From contig CAZBZS010000023.1 of NCBI GenBank assembly GCA_964496475.1, positions 1 through 33,554 on the forward strand: a stretch of DNA of 33,554 nucleotides. The letters run 5' to 3'. Below, piece by piece: positions 16,578 to 24,702 of the stretch. Position 1 is the first letter of the stretch; each line of letters begins with the position of its first letter. The stretch comes from JASLPR01 sp964496475. Lineage in GTDB: Bacteria > Chloroflexota > UBA11872 > VXNJ01. A model generated the notes under the pieces. The model did not search any database. It was not told the DNA's origin and was given only the letters and a program-made list of their open reading frames with translations. The position numbers and the translations under genes were made by a program.

Positions 16578-17444
16578 TCAGCCGTTGATCCCTCCGGTCA
16601 GAAGTCCTCGACGGAATAAACGCTCCAATAAAAGGCCCACGATGATCGGAGGAATGGTGGCGACTATTACAACCACCGCCAACATCCTGCCCCCAACGTG
16701 GCTGATCCACAGCGGCACGGTAACGACCCGGAAGAAGCTGAGAACGGACGCGAAGTAGAACTCGTTCCACGCGATTATGAACAGCAGTATGAACACCGCG
16801 ACTAGACCGGGAGCCGCGAGGGGAACGGTGACATAGCGAATGACCTCCAGCCGATTGCAGCCGTCGACCATGGCGGCGTCCTCGATTTCGATTGGAATTC
16901 GGCGGATGAATTCACGAAGCAACCAGACCGCAAACGGGATCCCGAAGGCAGTGTAGGTGATGATGAGCGCGATGTGCGTGTCAAGGAGGCGTAGTTCACG
17001 AAAAGTCACCAGCAGTGGGATGGCCAGCAGGGCCGTTGGAAACATCCTCTGCGCAAGAAACAGAAACGAGATCGTCCTGTCGGAAAACGGCCCGATTCGA
17101 CGATCTGGAAACCTGCTCAGACTGAAGGCGGCCAAAGTCGAAAGCAGCAGCGCAATGGCAGACGAAGCGGTGGCGATAAGGGCGCTGTTGAGCAGCGGGG
17201 GAACTGCGCGCTGATTCTGACTGATCAAAAGCTTCCAGCTCCCGAGTGTGGGCTCAAAATCTACCCACGGCAGGTAAGCCGCTCCCTGATTGAGCGCCAA
17301 TCCGGTTTTGAGGCTGACCGTCCCGAGCCAGTACAGGGGCACCAGCACTACCAATGCCCAGACGGCGATGACGGCCCAGGAAAGTGCCATTCGGCGTTGT
17401 CTATTCAAGCAAGGCCACCACATGTTCAGTGCCCGCGCCAGCAC
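16578..17444 (-). CDS. Sugar ABC transporter permease, MalG type (second copy)
   Basis: 288 residues with six predicted membrane helices and the cytoplasmic EAA loop (E-D-A-A-M-V-D-G-C-N-R-L) about 100 residues from the end, which contacts the ATPase. It is the inner-membrane half of a carbohydrate importer of the CUT1 kind. It is clearly a paralogue of the next gene upstream (17657-18538): both share L-P-W-V-D-F-x-P-T-L-x-S-W, F-R-E-L-R-L-L-D and A-P-G-x-V-A-V-F. GTG 17444 is used; ATG 17423 is an alternative and neither has a good ribosome site. About 210 bases separate it from its paralogue. Confidence 0.85.
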   Translation of the reverse strand: MLARALNMWWPCLNRQRRMALSWAVIAVWALVVLVPLYWLGTVSLKTGLALNQGAAYLPWVDFEPTLGSWKLLISQNQRAVPPLLNSALIATASSAIALLLSTLAAFSLSRFPDRRIGPFSDRTISFLFLAQRMFPTALLAIPLLVTFRELRLLDTHIALIITYTAFGIPFAVWLLREFIRRIPIEIEDAAMVDGCNRLEVIRYVTVPLAAPGLVAVFILLFIIAWNEFYFASVLSFFRVVTVPLWISHVGGRMLAVVVIVATIPPIIVGLLLERLFRRGLLTGGING

Positions 17445-17656
17445 GTGGCCGAATGGCTCTCTTCCGCGCCGCAGTCCAGTATGTCCGGTCTGACAGAAGG
17501 GGCGGTGGCACGCTCAAAGGAGATACGTCTGTCTCTTGCACCGGATTCCCGATTCAGTCTTCACCGTGGATCTGTCCACTAATTCCCTGTACGTCACACG
17601 GCGCGACAGTGACTTCGCGACCGGGAGGGACGACAGCCGGGACGTGACGCCTATCT

Positions 17657-18538
17657 TTAGCCCTTGATCGCCCCGAACGTCAGGCCTCGACGTATGAATC
17701 TTTCCAGCATCAATCCCGCGACGATCGGTGGGAAAGTCATTACCACGGCTATTACGGCCAGATTGCCCCATTGGATCCCAAGCACCTGTGCGATCTCACC
17801 CTGCAACCACAGGGGAACCGTAACGGACCGGGTGAAGGTGAGGACCAGGGCGAAATAGTACTCGTTCCAGGAGCCGATAAAGAGCAACAGAAAGACCGCC
17901 ACGATGCCGGGCGCGCTAAGGGGAAAGACAATGTGGCGAATGACGCCCAGACGACCGGCGCCGTCTATCATCGCCGCTTCTTCAACCTCGACGGGCAGCG
18001 TGCGAAAGAACTCACGGAGCATCCACACGGCGAATGGAACACCAAAGACTGTGTAGGTGATGATCAGAGCGAGATGATTGTCCAGCAGTCGCAACTCTCT
18101 GAACCCTACCAACAGAGGGATCGCAAGGATGGCGGCTGGAATCATTCTTTGCTGCAGAAACCAGAAGGATATGTTGTTCCCGGTAATCGGGCCTGCCTTG
18201 TATCGAAACCGTGCCAGCGCATAACCGGCGCTCGTCGCTAACACGAGGGCGGCGGCGGACGAAATCGTGGCGATGATCGTGCTGTTGATCAACGGACGCA
18301 TCATCCGGTCGGAGCGCCCCACGAACACCGTCTCCCAGGAAGAAAGAGTTGGGTCAAAATCGACCCAGGGCAGATAAGTTGCTTCCTTCGTGAACGCCAG
18401 CCCAGTCTTGAACGTGGTGAGGAAAAGCCAGTAGGCCGGAAAGGCCAGTATTAAGGCCCAGATCGACACGACGGCCCACGAGAAGATGCGACGCCTGGCT
18501 CGCTCGTGTCCGATGTTTTGACGGATAAATGCGCGCAT
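17657..18538 (-). CDS. Sugar ABC transporter permease, MalG type (first copy)
   Basis: About 293 residues from ATG 18538, six membrane helices, with EAA loop E-E-A-A-M-I-D-G-A-G-R-L. It follows the MalF-type gene by 6 bases, so the two are surely in one operon and should form the heterodimeric channel of a CUT1 importer with the binding protein at 19640-21289. TTG 18544 is also possible. A long periplasmic loop after helix 1 contains T-Y-L-P-W-V-D-F, also seen in the second copy. Confidence 0.9.
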   Translation of the reverse strand: MRAFIRQNIGHERARRRIFSWAVVSIWALILAFPAYWLFLTTFKTGLAFTKEATYLPWVDFDPTLSSWETVFVGRSDRMMRPLINSTIIATISSAAALVLATSAGYALARFRYKAGPITGNNISFWFLQQRMIPAAILAIPLLVGFRELRLLDNHLALIITYTVFGVPFAVWMLREFFRTLPVEVEEAAMIDGAGRLGVIRHIVFPLSAPGIVAVFLLLFIGSWNEYYFALVLTFTRSVTVPLWLQGEIAQVLGIQWGNLAVIAVVMTFPPIVAGLMLERFIRRGLTFGAIKG

Positions 18539-18544
18539 GTGCAA

Positions 18545-19522
18545 TCAGTCCACGAGAGTCGATACAAATCTACGGGAGACAGCCAAAACTATAAGCACGA
18601 AAATGGTCATTATCCCCAGGAGAATGAAGCCGCCGGCCGCCCCCACTGAGATATCACCGCTCCGGACGCTGGTGTCGAAGATATTCAGCGTCAGACTTTC
18701 CGTGGAGTTACCGGGCCCGCCGCCGGTAACGACCTTGATGATATCCACCACTTTGAATGCATCAAGACCTTTAATCAATATCGCGACCATCGCGACCGGG
18801 GCGAGTAGCGGAAGGGTGATTTTTACCAGTCCCTGAAAGTCGGACGCGCCATCTACCTTTGCCGCCTCGTATAGCTCATCAGGGACGCTAAGCAGCCCGG
18901 CGTAGAGGAGGAGAACCATGAACGACGTGTTCTGCCAGACATCGACCAAGATCAGTGTGAACATCGCCCACTTCGCCTGACTCAACCACGGAATGGCATC
19001 CAGGCCGACATCCCGCAGGAGGTCGTTCACAGGGCCGACCGCTTCGTGAAACACCATCCGCCCGACGATCATGCCAACCGCCACCGGGCTGATGAAAAGC
19101 GGTAGCAAGAACCAAATCCGCAAAAAACGCTGGCCCCGGGTGATGTTGCGGAGCGCAAGTGCGACCGCAAGACCAATCGCCAACTCAAGGGCGACCGTCG
19201 ATGTCGAGAACACAATCGTGTTCTTCGCGGTGTGCCAGAAGAACTGGTCGGACACCACGTTGATCCAGTTATCCAAGCCAAGGAACAGTACCGGTACATC
19301 CTTCTGGAACCCATGAAGGAACAGATGAAAGTTGGTGAAAGATGCTCCGAGAGTCCAGAGGAGCGGCACGATCGTGAAGATCAGCACGACTAGCACCGCC
19401 GGCAGCAGAAGAATTAATTTCCACCGGAAGCCGGCGCTTCGCCGGGGACGTCTTATCGTTGGCACCCCAACCGTCCCATCACCCTCGGGTGCAGTTACGG
19501 TTGTATCAACAGCCTGCGCCAT
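18545..19522 (-). CDS. Sugar ABC transporter permease, MalF type
   Basis: 325 residues, ATG 19522. A Pro/Arg-rich cytoplasmic leader of about 30 residues precedes helix 1 (L-I-L-L-L-P-A-V-L). A P-F/L-x-W-T-L-G-A-S-F-T-N-F segment after helix 1 and the EAA loop Y-E-A-A-K-V-D-G-A-S-D-F near 220 are standard for CUT1 MalF-type subunits. It pairs with the MalG-type gene directly downstream. The binding-protein gene lies about 120 bases upstream, with a stable hairpin in between. Confidence 0.9.
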   Translation of the reverse strand: MAQAVDTTVTAPEGDGTVGVPTIRRPRRSAGFRWKLILLLPAVLVVLIFTIVPLLWTLGASFTNFHLFLHGFQKDVPVLFLGLDNWINVVSDQFFWHTAKNTIVFSTSTVALELAIGLAVALALRNITRGQRFLRIWFLLPLFISPVAVGMIVGRMVFHEAVGPVNDLLRDVGLDAIPWLSQAKWAMFTLILVDVWQNTSFMVLLLYAGLLSVPDELYEAAKVDGASDFQGLVKITLPLLAPVAMVAILIKGLDAFKVVDIIKVVTGGGPGNSTESLTLNIFDTSVRSGDISVGAAGGFILLGIMTIFVLIVLAVSRRFVSTLVD

Positions 19523-19568
19523 GTCGACCCTAAAATGATAGGTAGATGTGAGGTTCCCGGTGGCGGTG

Positions 19569-19602
19569 GCGGTGGCGGTCGGGCCTACCCGACCGCCACC
19601 GC
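19569..19602 (-). promoter_or_regulatory. Intercistronic 15-bp GC hairpin
   Basis: Between the binding-protein gene and the MalF-type permease, the arms 19569-19583 and 19588-19602 are perfectly complementary (15 bp, core GGTGGCGGTCGGG) around a 4-base CCTA loop. It is flanked by a short GGTGGC tandem repeat on the lower-coordinate side. There is no U tract after the stem in the transcribed direction, so it is more likely an RNA-processing or stability element, or a partial terminator, than a full stop. Such hairpins often keep binding-protein mRNA in excess over permease mRNA. Confidence 0.65.
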
Positions 19603-19639
19603 TTTGTTCAGCACCGAGGGTGACCTGCTTCTACTAGTC

Positions 19640-21289
19640 CTACGAAGCTCCCATGGCCGACCGGTAGAACTTTAGCTGCTTGTCGCGCCCGCCCATGCGC
19701 TCGGTAATCTCATCGAATTCCCCGGCGAGGTCATCGAGGGCCGACGGAACATCGGCCTCTCCAGCCAGAGCCCTAGATACGTGGAGTTCAAACGCGTCAC
19801 GATATTGCACCCAGCCGGGGACACGCAGGTCCGCGACGGCGTTGGGGTCGTCTATCGTGTCAGATTCGCCCTTGAGCATTCGGATGGCTTCATCCTCGCC
19901 CCATTCGAAGGCGCTGTCGACCCAGATCTGCGGGTCCATCTGGCTGTATCTGAGCGGATTCACTCCTGTCGGCGCGGTGACCATCTGGTTGGCGACGTGA
20001 GGTCCGGTGGCGAAAGATCCCCAGTCCCATGCCATCTCTGCGTTCTTCGTATTCGACGGGACGGCGATGATCCAACCACCGAACGCGATGAAGGAAGCGT
20101 AATTGATCTCGGGGAAGTTCTCCCATTTGCCGGTCTTCGCGTTAAAGACGTCCTTTGAGCCGGGATTCTTCGAGTAGCCGCTCAGACCTTTGATGAGGGA
20201 TCGCGAGGTGTCCTGGGCAGCGGTGCCGTGGTCGGACCAGCCGATGCACATGAAGGATTTTCCGGTGACGTAGTTTTCAATAACGCCACCCCATCCGTCG
20301 TTCAAGGACGTTTCGGGCCCATAGAGCTCGAATTCTTCTTTCCACTCTTCAAGCGCCCTGATGAATCCTTCGTTGTTAACGCGGGGCTCCATCGTGTCGA
20401 CGTCGAATAAGTATCCCTTGTCCTCGGGATGCTTGTTGTAAGAAGTGAAGCGAGAGTTGGCGCCCCACCACAACGTGTCCTTTCGTTTCATCATGTGGGA
20501 AAAGCCCGAGTGAGCGTCGTTTCCGTCACCCTGCCAGTCCCAGCCCGTGAAGAACTTGGCGATGTCGCGATGCTCGTCCCAGGTCCTGGGGCCGGCGTCT
20601 GCGTCCCAGGCGTAACCATTCTCGGCCTGAAACTTGTCGGCGTTGGCCTGATCCAGCATCAGATCGCGGCGGTAGGCCATGTAATGCTTATCACCGTCGT
20701 ACGGGAGCGAGTACGCGGTGCCCTCCCAGGAAACGATTTTGTCCCGGAACAACGGCATGATGTCGTCCCACTCGATCTTGTCCTTGACCCAGTTCGGAAC
20801 GGGGAGCAGGAGACCACCGGCCATCACGTCACCAGCGGAATTGCTGTTGAACTGGAAGGCGTCGGCAAAATAGGTTCCCGTGGCCATGGCCTGCAGAGCC
20901 TTGTCTTCAAGCTCCTGTTGGCCGAACGCCGCCCGGTCGACCTTGGCGCCGGTTACCTCGAACCAGGGCTGGGTCGCATTGATAACGGCACTGCCCATGC
21001 TCTCCAGACCGGCATACCTGAAGGTCTCGCCGGCCCATCGTCCGCCTCCGGTGTAGGCGGCCGGTGCGGCTTCCACTTCAACTTCGACGATCTTCTCAGC
21101 CTCGACCTCCACCGCAACTTCCTTAACGACTTCAACCACTCGTTCGACTGGAACTTCCACGATCTCGGTCTTCGTGATTACCGTAGCTTCTCCACAGGCG
21201 GCCAATACCACCCCGCCAACACCAGCGGCGGCCCCCACGCCAAGCAGTCGTCGCCTCGATAAACCTCGGTGCTTTGTCTTGCCTATCAT
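19640..21289 (-). CDS. Sugar ABC transporter substrate-binding lipoprotein (cluster 1)
   Basis: 549 residues. The leader has a twin-arginine motif (S-R-R-R-L-L-G at 11-17) and a lipobox L-A-A-C (cysteine 32), so it is exported, possibly by Tat, and lipid-anchored. Residues 36-75 are a Val/Glu/Lys repeat (units like V-E-V-P-V-E-R-V-V-E-V) acting as a tether. The rest resembles extracellular solute-binding family 1, with an aromatic-rich lobe (D-K-H-Y-M-A-Y-R-R and W-D-W-Q-G-D-G-N) suited to carbohydrate binding. GGGAG lies 7 bases before ATG 21289. It heads a cluster with one MalF-type and two MalG-type permeases and no ATPase. Confidence 0.9.
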   Translation of the reverse strand: MIGKTKHRGLSRRRLLGVGAAAGVGGVVLAACGEATVITKTEIVEVPVERVVEVVKEVAVEVEAEKIVEVEVEAAPAAYTGGGRWAGETFRYAGLESMGSAVINATQPWFEVTGAKVDRAAFGQQELEDKALQAMATGTYFADAFQFNSNSAGDVMAGGLLLPVPNWVKDKIEWDDIMPLFRDKIVSWEGTAYSLPYDGDKHYMAYRRDLMLDQANADKFQAENGYAWDADAGPRTWDEHRDIAKFFTGWDWQGDGNDAHSGFSHMMKRKDTLWWGANSRFTSYNKHPEDKGYLFDVDTMEPRVNNEGFIRALEEWKEEFELYGPETSLNDGWGGVIENYVTGKSFMCIGWSDHGTAAQDTSRSLIKGLSGYSKNPGSKDVFNAKTGKWENFPEINYASFIAFGGWIIAVPSNTKNAEMAWDWGSFATGPHVANQMVTAPTGVNPLRYSQMDPQIWVDSAFEWGEDEAIRMLKGESDTIDDPNAVADLRVPGWVQYRDAFELHVSRALAGEADVPSALDDLAGEFDEITERMGGRDKQLKFYRSAMGAS

Positions 21290-21923
21290 CTCGACACTCC
21301 CTTACAGCCGTCTTGGCCTGGAAGACTCCGGAAATCAAGCGCACACGCGACCTTCGATTCCCTGGCCCGGTATCTCCACATTCGGTTACCCCACCGCGTG
21401 TGAAGAGGACAACGCGGCCCAGCCTCCTCAGGATCTGGCCGGCTGAGCTTAGAGCGCTGTAGGTACGGAGTCAATTGATTATCAAATCGACGAGCTGAAT
21501 TCTGAATCCCGGGGGCTGGAAGCTGGAGTTGGAGGCGCCCTGCGTCCACCCGTCGGAACGAAAGCGAGTCCCAAACGTCGCACCCCTGAGCCCACGGGAG
21601 GCCCCGCGACGCGCCCGGATACTTGGCTGATCAAACGATATTGTTTGCGAACGCCGTGAGGGCGAAAGGCGAAATCTGCTGGATATAATCCGTGAGCGGA
21701 CCAATACCGAATGCGGGTATTCAGCGGTTAATCGCCGTTGAGACGGGTGAAAGATGCATCGAGTACAGCTCAACCTCGTCCAGGGAGCCATTCAAGAGCG
21801 CGTGCCCCATTCAGGGCCGGATGGCCGGAACTTTGAGTTCCTCCTGCCGGGCCGGGAGGGCGGGCCGCATCCGGTTTTTTTAAGAACCCGCCCGTCCGCA
21901 GGCGTCGTATCCAGAATACGCCA
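21290..21923. other. Divergent intergenic region, no gene seen
   Basis: About 630 bases between the binding-protein gene (minus) and lipoprotein E (plus). No domain-bearing frame was found. Small dyads occur: AATACC/GGTATT at 21703-21721 with a 7-base spacer, and CACACGCG/CGCGTGTG at 21342-21402 with far-apart arms. A T7 run lies near 21877-21884. None is strong enough to call an operator or terminator. Promoters for both neighbours should be here. Confidence 0.5.
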
Positions 21924-22511
21924 TTGAGACTTAATTGCCGACATATCTTCTTGTCGATAGTGCTCATCATCCTTCCCATATTTGCGGGCGGGTGCGCCGG
22001 AGCCGCGGACGGGGAGGGGTCGAGCGCTGCGGCGACCGGCGGTGGCCCGGTGCCTGACAGTTCGTCGGGCGCCGGGGTCACGCTGGAGGAGGAGGTAAAC
22101 CTGGCAATCGCGAGGTTCCTCGAGAATTTCATCGAGAGCGCCCAGGGCCGCGATCCCGGAGGTGAGAAGGTAGCCGTGGCGTGGCAGTTTCTCCCGCCCA
22201 GCGTGCAGAACAAACTGAGCGAAGGGAGTGCCGGGCCATCGCCAGACATGATCGCCAGCTATCTCGAACTCTCTGAATCTCCTGATTCCGACTTTGAAAT
22301 CGAGATCATCGAGGCCGATTTCATGACCAAAATAGGATCGGCGAGAGTCACCTTGAGCGTGTCCGGGGAACCGGTCATCCGGATATTCAAATTGGGGCGA
22401 GTAAGTTGCGAGGGGATACTCGGCCCGACTGAACTAAATCCAAGAATCGAAGAGTGCAAGCGAACCAACGTCGAGCCGTGGAAAATCACGGAGGTCAAGG
22501 TGCCAGCGTGA
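21924..22511 (+). CDS. Lipoprotein E, member of the local five-paralogue family
   Basis: 195 residues from TTG 21924. The leader M-R-L-N-C-R-H is followed by a hydrophobic core and lipobox A-G-G-C (cysteine 24). The domain shows A-R-F-L-E-N-F-I-E-S-A, A-W-Q-F-L-P-P-S-V-Q-N-K-L, I-A-S-Y-L-E-L, and the C-terminal module with R-V-S-C, a second cysteine in E-C-K-R-T-N-V, and E-P-W-K-I-T-E-V-K-V-P. All of these align with lipoproteins A-D. It is alone on its strand, opposite the sugar ABC cluster. No clear ribosome site. Function unknown. Confidence 0.77.
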   Translation: MRLNCRHIFLSIVLIILPIFAGGCAGAADGEGSSAAATGGGPVPDSSSGAGVTLEEEVNLAIARFLENFIESAQGRDPGGEKVAVAWQFLPPSVQNKLSEGSAGPSPDMIASYLELSESPDSDFEIEIIEADFMTKIGSARVTLSVSGEPVIRIFKLGRVSCEGILGPTELNPRIEECKRTNVEPWKITEVKVPA

Positions 22512-22771
22512 ACGGGGTTGCCGGAGTGGCTACGGGGCGCCAGACCCTCGTACCTCTGCTGGCGACTGAGGATGCCCATGTTTCCACCGCTGGCAGCCTC
22601 TCATACAGGCGAATCGCGTTCAGATCAGTCCGGGTAGTCCGCTCGTAATAGCCGTCTGCTGGTCGCCGCGGCCCGGGTGATTATCCAGGGCGCTGCATCG
22701 GCCGCGACAGCTTTCAGCCTGAAGTCGATTTTCGATCTCGCCGGCGACGCGAAGCCGGCCCCACTCGCCGC

Positions 22772-23851
22772 TCAATTCAGATAGGCCAGCACGATATCGC
22801 GGACCAGCCCGATCTGCGCAACGAGTTCGGAGCCGGGAGTGTCGGGTTGAGTACCGCCGGTTATGCATTCACCAAAGTGCAGAAGTTCGTTCGTGAACGC
22901 GTCCTCATGCCATTCGAGATTCTTGGCGGTGGCCAGGCCGCATCCCTCAATCTGCTCAACCGTGACCCGCGTAGCCAGGCCCCGGGCGAAACCGCTGGGA
23001 AAGGACACCCGCACGCGCTCCCGAGAACCATAGACTTCCAGCGTCTCATGGAAATGCCACAGTTCTGGCAGATCTACCCACGTGGCCACCGCCCGCAATT
23101 CATTCTCGTACTCAAGCACGGTCGAAAACGCCCGCCCCCCTGCCCAGATCTCGGTGCTGACAACGCTAGAAGGATTGCCGAAGATCCCATGCAAATTGCC
23201 GATATCGTGAATCATGCTGCCATTCAGGGCGTGAAACGCCCCGCTGACGTCAGCGGGAACCTCTCGCCCGAGAGCCTCCCGTAGCAGCATGTTCGTAGTT
23301 TCGCCCAGTTCACGGGCGGCGCTTGCGGGGAAGTCAGTCGGAACCAGGTAGTCAAAATCGGCCAAGTGAAATTTGTTGTCAGGATGGAGATGGTTCACTT
23401 GGACGAACCGCGTATCGGCCATTTGCGCAACCATTTTCTTCGCATATAGGTATCCCGGGTCGTACCGTTTCATGTACCCGACCTGCAGGATGACGCCCGC
23501 GGAATCGGCCGCTTGCTCCATCTCCTCCGCCTCCCGCACCGTGACGCACGCCGGCTTCTCGACCAGGACATGCTTGCCGGCCCTGGCGGCAGCAATTGAC
23601 TGGGGCGCGTGCGTCCCGCTGGAGCAGATGATGACGGCGTCGATATCGGAGGCGATCAGGTCCCAGTAATCGCTAAAGCGCCCGGCCGCCGGAACCTGAA
23701 ACTTGTCTCCAACATGGGTCAGCAACTGTTCCGATAGATCGCAAATTCCGCCTATAGAAAAAATCTCGGGAGCCGCCGCCAGATTAGGCAGATGTTGAAT
23801 CTGGGCGATCGCACCGCACCCTATCATCCCGACTCGGATCGGACGGCTCAT
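22772..23851 (-). CDS. Gfo/Idh/MocA family oxidoreductase
   Basis: 359 residues. The N-terminal Rossmann fold begins G-M-I-G-C-G-A-I-A, and the family's E-K-P signature is at 98-100 (K99 is the usual catalytic lysine). The C-terminal half is the mixed-sheet substrate domain, with G-Y-M-K-R-Y-D-P after the linker and H-D-I-G-N-L-H near 216, where the family keeps an active-site histidine or aspartate. It should oxidise or reduce a sugar, sugar acid or inositol with NAD(P). A G-rich GGGGGGA lies upstream of ATG 23851. It stands alone on its strand. Confidence 0.9.
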   Translation of the reverse strand: MSRPIRVGMIGCGAIAQIQHLPNLAAAPEIFSIGGICDLSEQLLTHVGDKFQVPAAGRFSDYWDLIASDIDAVIICSSGTHAPQSIAAARAGKHVLVEKPACVTVREAEEMEQAADSAGVILQVGYMKRYDPGYLYAKKMVAQMADTRFVQVNHLHPDNKFHLADFDYLVPTDFPASAARELGETTNMLLREALGREVPADVSGAFHALNGSMIHDIGNLHGIFGNPSSVVSTEIWAGGRAFSTVLEYENELRAVATWVDLPELWHFHETLEVYGSRERVRVSFPSGFARGLATRVTVEQIEGCGLATAKNLEWHEDAFTNELLHFGECITGGTQPDTPGSELVAQIGLVRDIVLAYLN

Positions 23852-24049
23852 GATCGGAATGTCCCCCCTTGTGTGTACCTAATCTATGTAGCGCCGTGCA
23901 CCGCCCGGACGGGCGCTGCTCACAGCGCAAGTGATGCTAGCCCGGAGCTGTGGACCTGTCGAACCGCTTGCGGTGACAGACTGTCTACACCGTGAGACCG
24001 GTGCCGGAAGGGGAAAACTTCGCCGGGAGAAAACGGAAGGAGCCGGTGA

Positions 24050-24367
24050 TCAGTGCCCGGGAGACGAAGATTGGCCCGGGCTAGATTCTTTTCCGCCGGC
24101 AGCATGTCTCCGGAGTGTCGGTAGCCGCCAGAGCACATACAACGGCACAAAATAGGACGCAAACCACAGGAATCTCAGCGCACCGCCCCAGTTTGTCAGT
24201 GCGTCAAGCAGGCCAACTGCGAAAAACGAAAGTGCGGGCGCCAAATAACCTATCAGGAACCATCCCCGGGCGGAACGGCCTCTATTCGCGGCGACGAGCA
24301 TCGCCGCCACGCCCATCGCAAAACCGGGTACGGCGATCAACATCAGACCTATCGCCAAGTCCGGCAT
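24050..24367 (-). CDS. Small membrane protein, unknown
   Basis: 105 residues with three likely membrane helices: residues 5-26, about 38-58 and about 64-84. A charged, hydrophilic tail rich in Ser, Pro, Gly and Lys follows. The positive residues between helices 1 and 2 (N-R-G-R-S-A-R-G) resemble the PLDc-N or DUF-type 'W-F-x-x-G' small membrane proteins, but I do not recognise a family. ATG 24367 lacks a good ribosome site. It begins 11 bases after the stop of the SDR remnant on the same strand. The hydrophobic pattern makes it more credible than the many random frames here. Confidence 0.5.
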   Translation of the reverse strand: MPDLAIGLMLIAVPGFAMGVAAMLVAANRGRSARGWFLIGYLAPALSFFAVGLLDALTNWGGALRFLWFASYFVPLYVLWRLPTLRRHAAGGKESSPGQSSSPGH

Positions 24368-24378
24368 CGTCGCACCGT

Positions 24379-24501
24379 CTATCCACAGTTAGTTCCCCGT
24401 TTCATATTGGCATAGGCAGGTACCGGCGCAACCAGGCAGGCGGCTCCGACCCCCTTGCCGCCGCCGGTTACGATGGCGACTTTGCCCTCAAAATAATTCA
24501 T
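24379..24501 (-). pseudogene. Short-chain dehydrogenase N-terminal remnant
   Basis: From ATG 24501 (GGGA just upstream), the first 22 codons encode a perfect SDR start: F-E-G-K-V-A-I-V-T-G-G-G-K-G-V-G-A-A. The frame then runs into unrelated residues and stops at TAG 24379 after 40 codons. A functional SDR needs about 250 residues including the Ser-Tyr-Lys triad, so this is the 5' stub of a deleted gene. It is too short to have a domain of its own. An intact SDR starts 200 bases away in the opposite direction. Confidence 0.7.
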
Positions 24502-24702
24502 ATTGGTCCCTTTCGATGGACGCCGCGATCCGGCCAAGATTGGTTTAGCTGGAGTGTAAACGGCCGACCGGGCGGAGGCCGAGGGTGGAGCGGTGTTTCG
24601 GCGGACCCGGCCAAGGCATAATCGGAGAGATTTGCAAGGGGCGGGCAGCGTCGAAGTGGTGATGGGTTTTGAGCTCGTTCATCCCGACGGAAGGAAGCCG
24701 CA

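Noticed and set aside
20429..21262. 277-codon plus-strand frame
   Set aside because: It is antisense to the binding-protein gene, and its low-complexity C-terminal region is the mirror of the Val/Glu repeat.
21345..21365. tRNA-like T-loop sequence CTTCGATTCC
   Set aside because: No matching T-stem, anticodon arm or acceptor stem around it.
21342..21402. CACACGCG and CGCGTGTG inverted arms
   Set aside because: Arms are 45 bases apart and only 8 bp long, which is expected by chance at this GC content.
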